A model generated the notes under the pieces. It searched no databases. It was not told the DNA's origin and was given only the letters and a program-made list of their open reading frames with translations. Shown piece after piece: positions 7,664 to 8,911 of a DNA stretch of 8,911 bases. The DNA is from JBBQBQ01 sp038317685 (GTDB lineage Bacteria > Desulfobacterota > Desulfuromonadia > Desulfuromonadales > DDH964), in contig JBBQBQ010000137.1 in NCBI GenBank assembly GCA_038317685.1, forward strand, positions 1-8,911. The letters are read 5' to 3'. The position numbers were made by a program, and so were the translations under genes. Positions within the stretch are counted from its first letter, which is position 1. Each line of letters opens with the position of its first letter.

Positions 7664-8911
7664 TCAAGCCGGCTGCATGGTCATTTGCTTGGGTTCCTTG
7701 GCCAACTGGAAAAAGGCGACCAACTCCTCCAGCTGCTCCGCCTGGGCGGAGAGTTCCTCGGCGGTGGAGGCCATCTCCTCGGAGGAGGCGGCGTTCTGCT
7801 GGATGACCCCGTCGAGCTGCTGGATCGCCTGGTTGATCTGGCCGGCGCCGGCATCCTGCTCCTTGCTCGAGGCGCTGATCTCCTGCACCAGTTCGGCGGT
7901 CTTCTGGATCGAGGGGACAATGACGTTGAGGAGACTGCCGGCCTTCTCCGCCACCGCCACGCTGGAAGCCGAAAGCTTGCCGATCTCCCCGGCGGAGGCC
8001 TGGCTCCGTTCGGCGAGTTTGCGGACCTCGGCGGCGACCACCGCGAACCCTTTCCCCTGCTCGCCGGCGCGGGCCGCCTCGATGGCTGCGTTGAGGGCCA
8101 AAAGATTGGTCTGGCGGGCGATCTCTTCGATGATGGTGATCTTGCCGGCGATCTCCTTCATCGCGGCCACCGTCGCGGCGACGGCCGCCCCCCCTTCGCG
8201 GGCCTCGGCGGCAACCTTAAGGGCGATCTTCTCGGTCTGCAGTGCGTTGTCGGCATTCTGCCGGATGTTGGCGGTCATCTGCTCGATGGAGCTGGAAGCT
8301 TCCTCGGCGGCGGCCGCCTGCCGGTTGGTCCCTTCGGACATCTCTCCGGCGACGGCGCTCAGGTTCTGGCTGCCGCTGCCGACCAACTGCGCCGCTCCCT
8401 GGACCTGGCCGAGGATGCTCTGGAGCTTGGCCACCATCGCCCGCAGAGCCAGGCCGAGACCGTCCTGGCTGGAAGCCAGCTCCACCTTGCGGGTCAGGTC
8501 GCCGCCGGCGATGGCCCCCGCCAGCTCCTGCCGTTCCCGCTGATTGATGGCGAGGCCGTTGATGATGCTGCCGAGCTCCTCCATTTCATGGTGCGCCCCG
8601 TAGACGTCGCAGGTCCGGCAGTCCTCCCCGGCCGCCGCCTTCGGACAGTGCTTGATGACCGAGAAGGAGCCGCTGGTGACCCAGCAGTGATCCTCCTTGG
8701 CGTAACTCGGGCAGTCCTTGATGCCGCACTGCTTGACGACCGAGCAGTTGACCGGCGTCCCCATCGGCAACTGCTTCGCAGTGGCGCCGCTGGCGACCTG
8801 TTCGAGGATGACGATCGCCTGGCGCAGCGGCCCGGTCAGCTTGCGGCTGGCGAGGACGGCTATCCCGCCGCCCAGGGTCAAAAACAGGATGCCGAGAGCG
8901 AACTGCCCCCC
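7664..8911 (-). CDS. Methyl-accepting chemotaxis protein with cysteine-rich HAMP insertion (partial, N-terminus outside window)
   Basis: The C-terminal 415 residues of a chemoreceptor; the 5' end runs off the right edge. The visible part begins within a membrane segment (GGQFALGILFLTLGGGIAVL), followed by a HAMP-like first helix (LTGPLRQAIVILEQVASG). Next comes a segment of about 46 residues with seven cysteines spaced C-x5-C-x4-C-x8-C-x12-C-x8-C-x2-C (residues 56-101). A second HAMP-like part follows (LAGAIAGGDLTRKVEL), then the long coiled-coil signalling domain. Its hairpin tip, IARQTNLLALNAAIEAARAGEQGKGFAVVAAEVRKLAERS (codons 8003-8122), is the conserved site that contacts CheA and CheW. 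The C-terminus (QMTMQPA) lacks the NWETF-type CheR tether. The cysteine segment resembles Cys-rich linkers seen in signalling proteins of sulfur- and metal-reducing bacteria and could hold a metal or Fe-S cluster or sense thiols. It is the first visible gene of the probable two-gene operon. Confidence 0.93.
   Translation of the reverse strand, partial: GGQFALGILFLTLGGGIAVLASRKLTGPLRQAIVILEQVASGATAKQLPMGTPVNCSVVKQCGIKDCPSYAKEDHCWVTSGSFSVIKHCPKAAAGEDCRTCDVYGAHHEMEELGSIINGLAINQRERQELAGAIAGGDLTRKVELASSQDGLGLALRAMVAKLQSILGQVQGAAQLVGSGSQNLSAVAGEMSEGTNRQAAAAEEASSSIEQMTANIRQNADNALQTEKIALKVAAEAREGGAAVAATVAAMKEIAGKITIIEEIARQTNLLALNAAIEAARAGEQGKGFAVVAAEVRKLAERSQASAGEIGKLSASSVAVAEKAGSLLNVIVPSIQKTAELVQEISASSKEQDAGAGQINQAIQQLDGVIQQNAASSEEMASTAEELSAQAEQLEELVAFFQLAKEPKQMTMQPA

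Noticed and set aside
6975..8543. 522-residue plus-strand ORF opposite the EAL and chemoreceptor genes
   Set aside because: It is antisense to two well-supported genes, has biased serine/alanine-rich composition, and has no domain or Shine-Dalgarno support.

Overview
The window is GC-rich bacterial DNA in which every well-supported gene lies on the minus strand. In order of transcription (right to left) these are a partial methyl-accepting chemotaxis protein, a heme-sensor GGDEF/EAL protein, an ABC-F ATPase (uup), aconitase B (acnB) and a small DUF4160 gene that runs into the end of a mobile element. AcnB, a c-type-heme periplasmic sensor and a cysteine-rich chemoreceptor together suggest a delta-proteobacterium of the Desulfuromonas/Geobacter group. 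This placement is inferred from gene content and style; no marker gene is present.

Right part (about 5547-8911): a chemoreceptor with seven cysteines inserted in its HAMP region is followed after 47 nt by a membrane protein. That protein has a periplasmic CxxCH heme motif, a degenerate GGDEF domain and an intact EAL domain. The two look like an operon joining redox or ligand sensing to chemotaxis and to c-di-GMP breakdown.

Middle (about 3334-5546): uup has its own sigma70-like promoter. Upstream of it, on the plus strand, lies a possible small membrane-protein ORF with a very strong Shine-Dalgarno; its 3' end overlaps the 3' end of the EAL gene.

Left part (1-3333): acnB has a recognisable promoter containing an imperfect palindrome, a leader of about 135 nt, and a rho-independent terminator about 135 nt past its stop codon. 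Beyond the terminator is a DUF4160 gene. Its family-like part ends exactly where an array of five 23-bp tandem repeats begins, which resembles the end of an IS21-type insertion sequence whose body lies outside the window.

Most of this is housekeeping and signalling of known families. The points most worth a second look are the Cys-rich HAMP insertion, the EAL protein that keeps its I-site but has lost the GGDEF catalytic residues, the IS/DUF4160 junction, and the acnB promoter palindrome.
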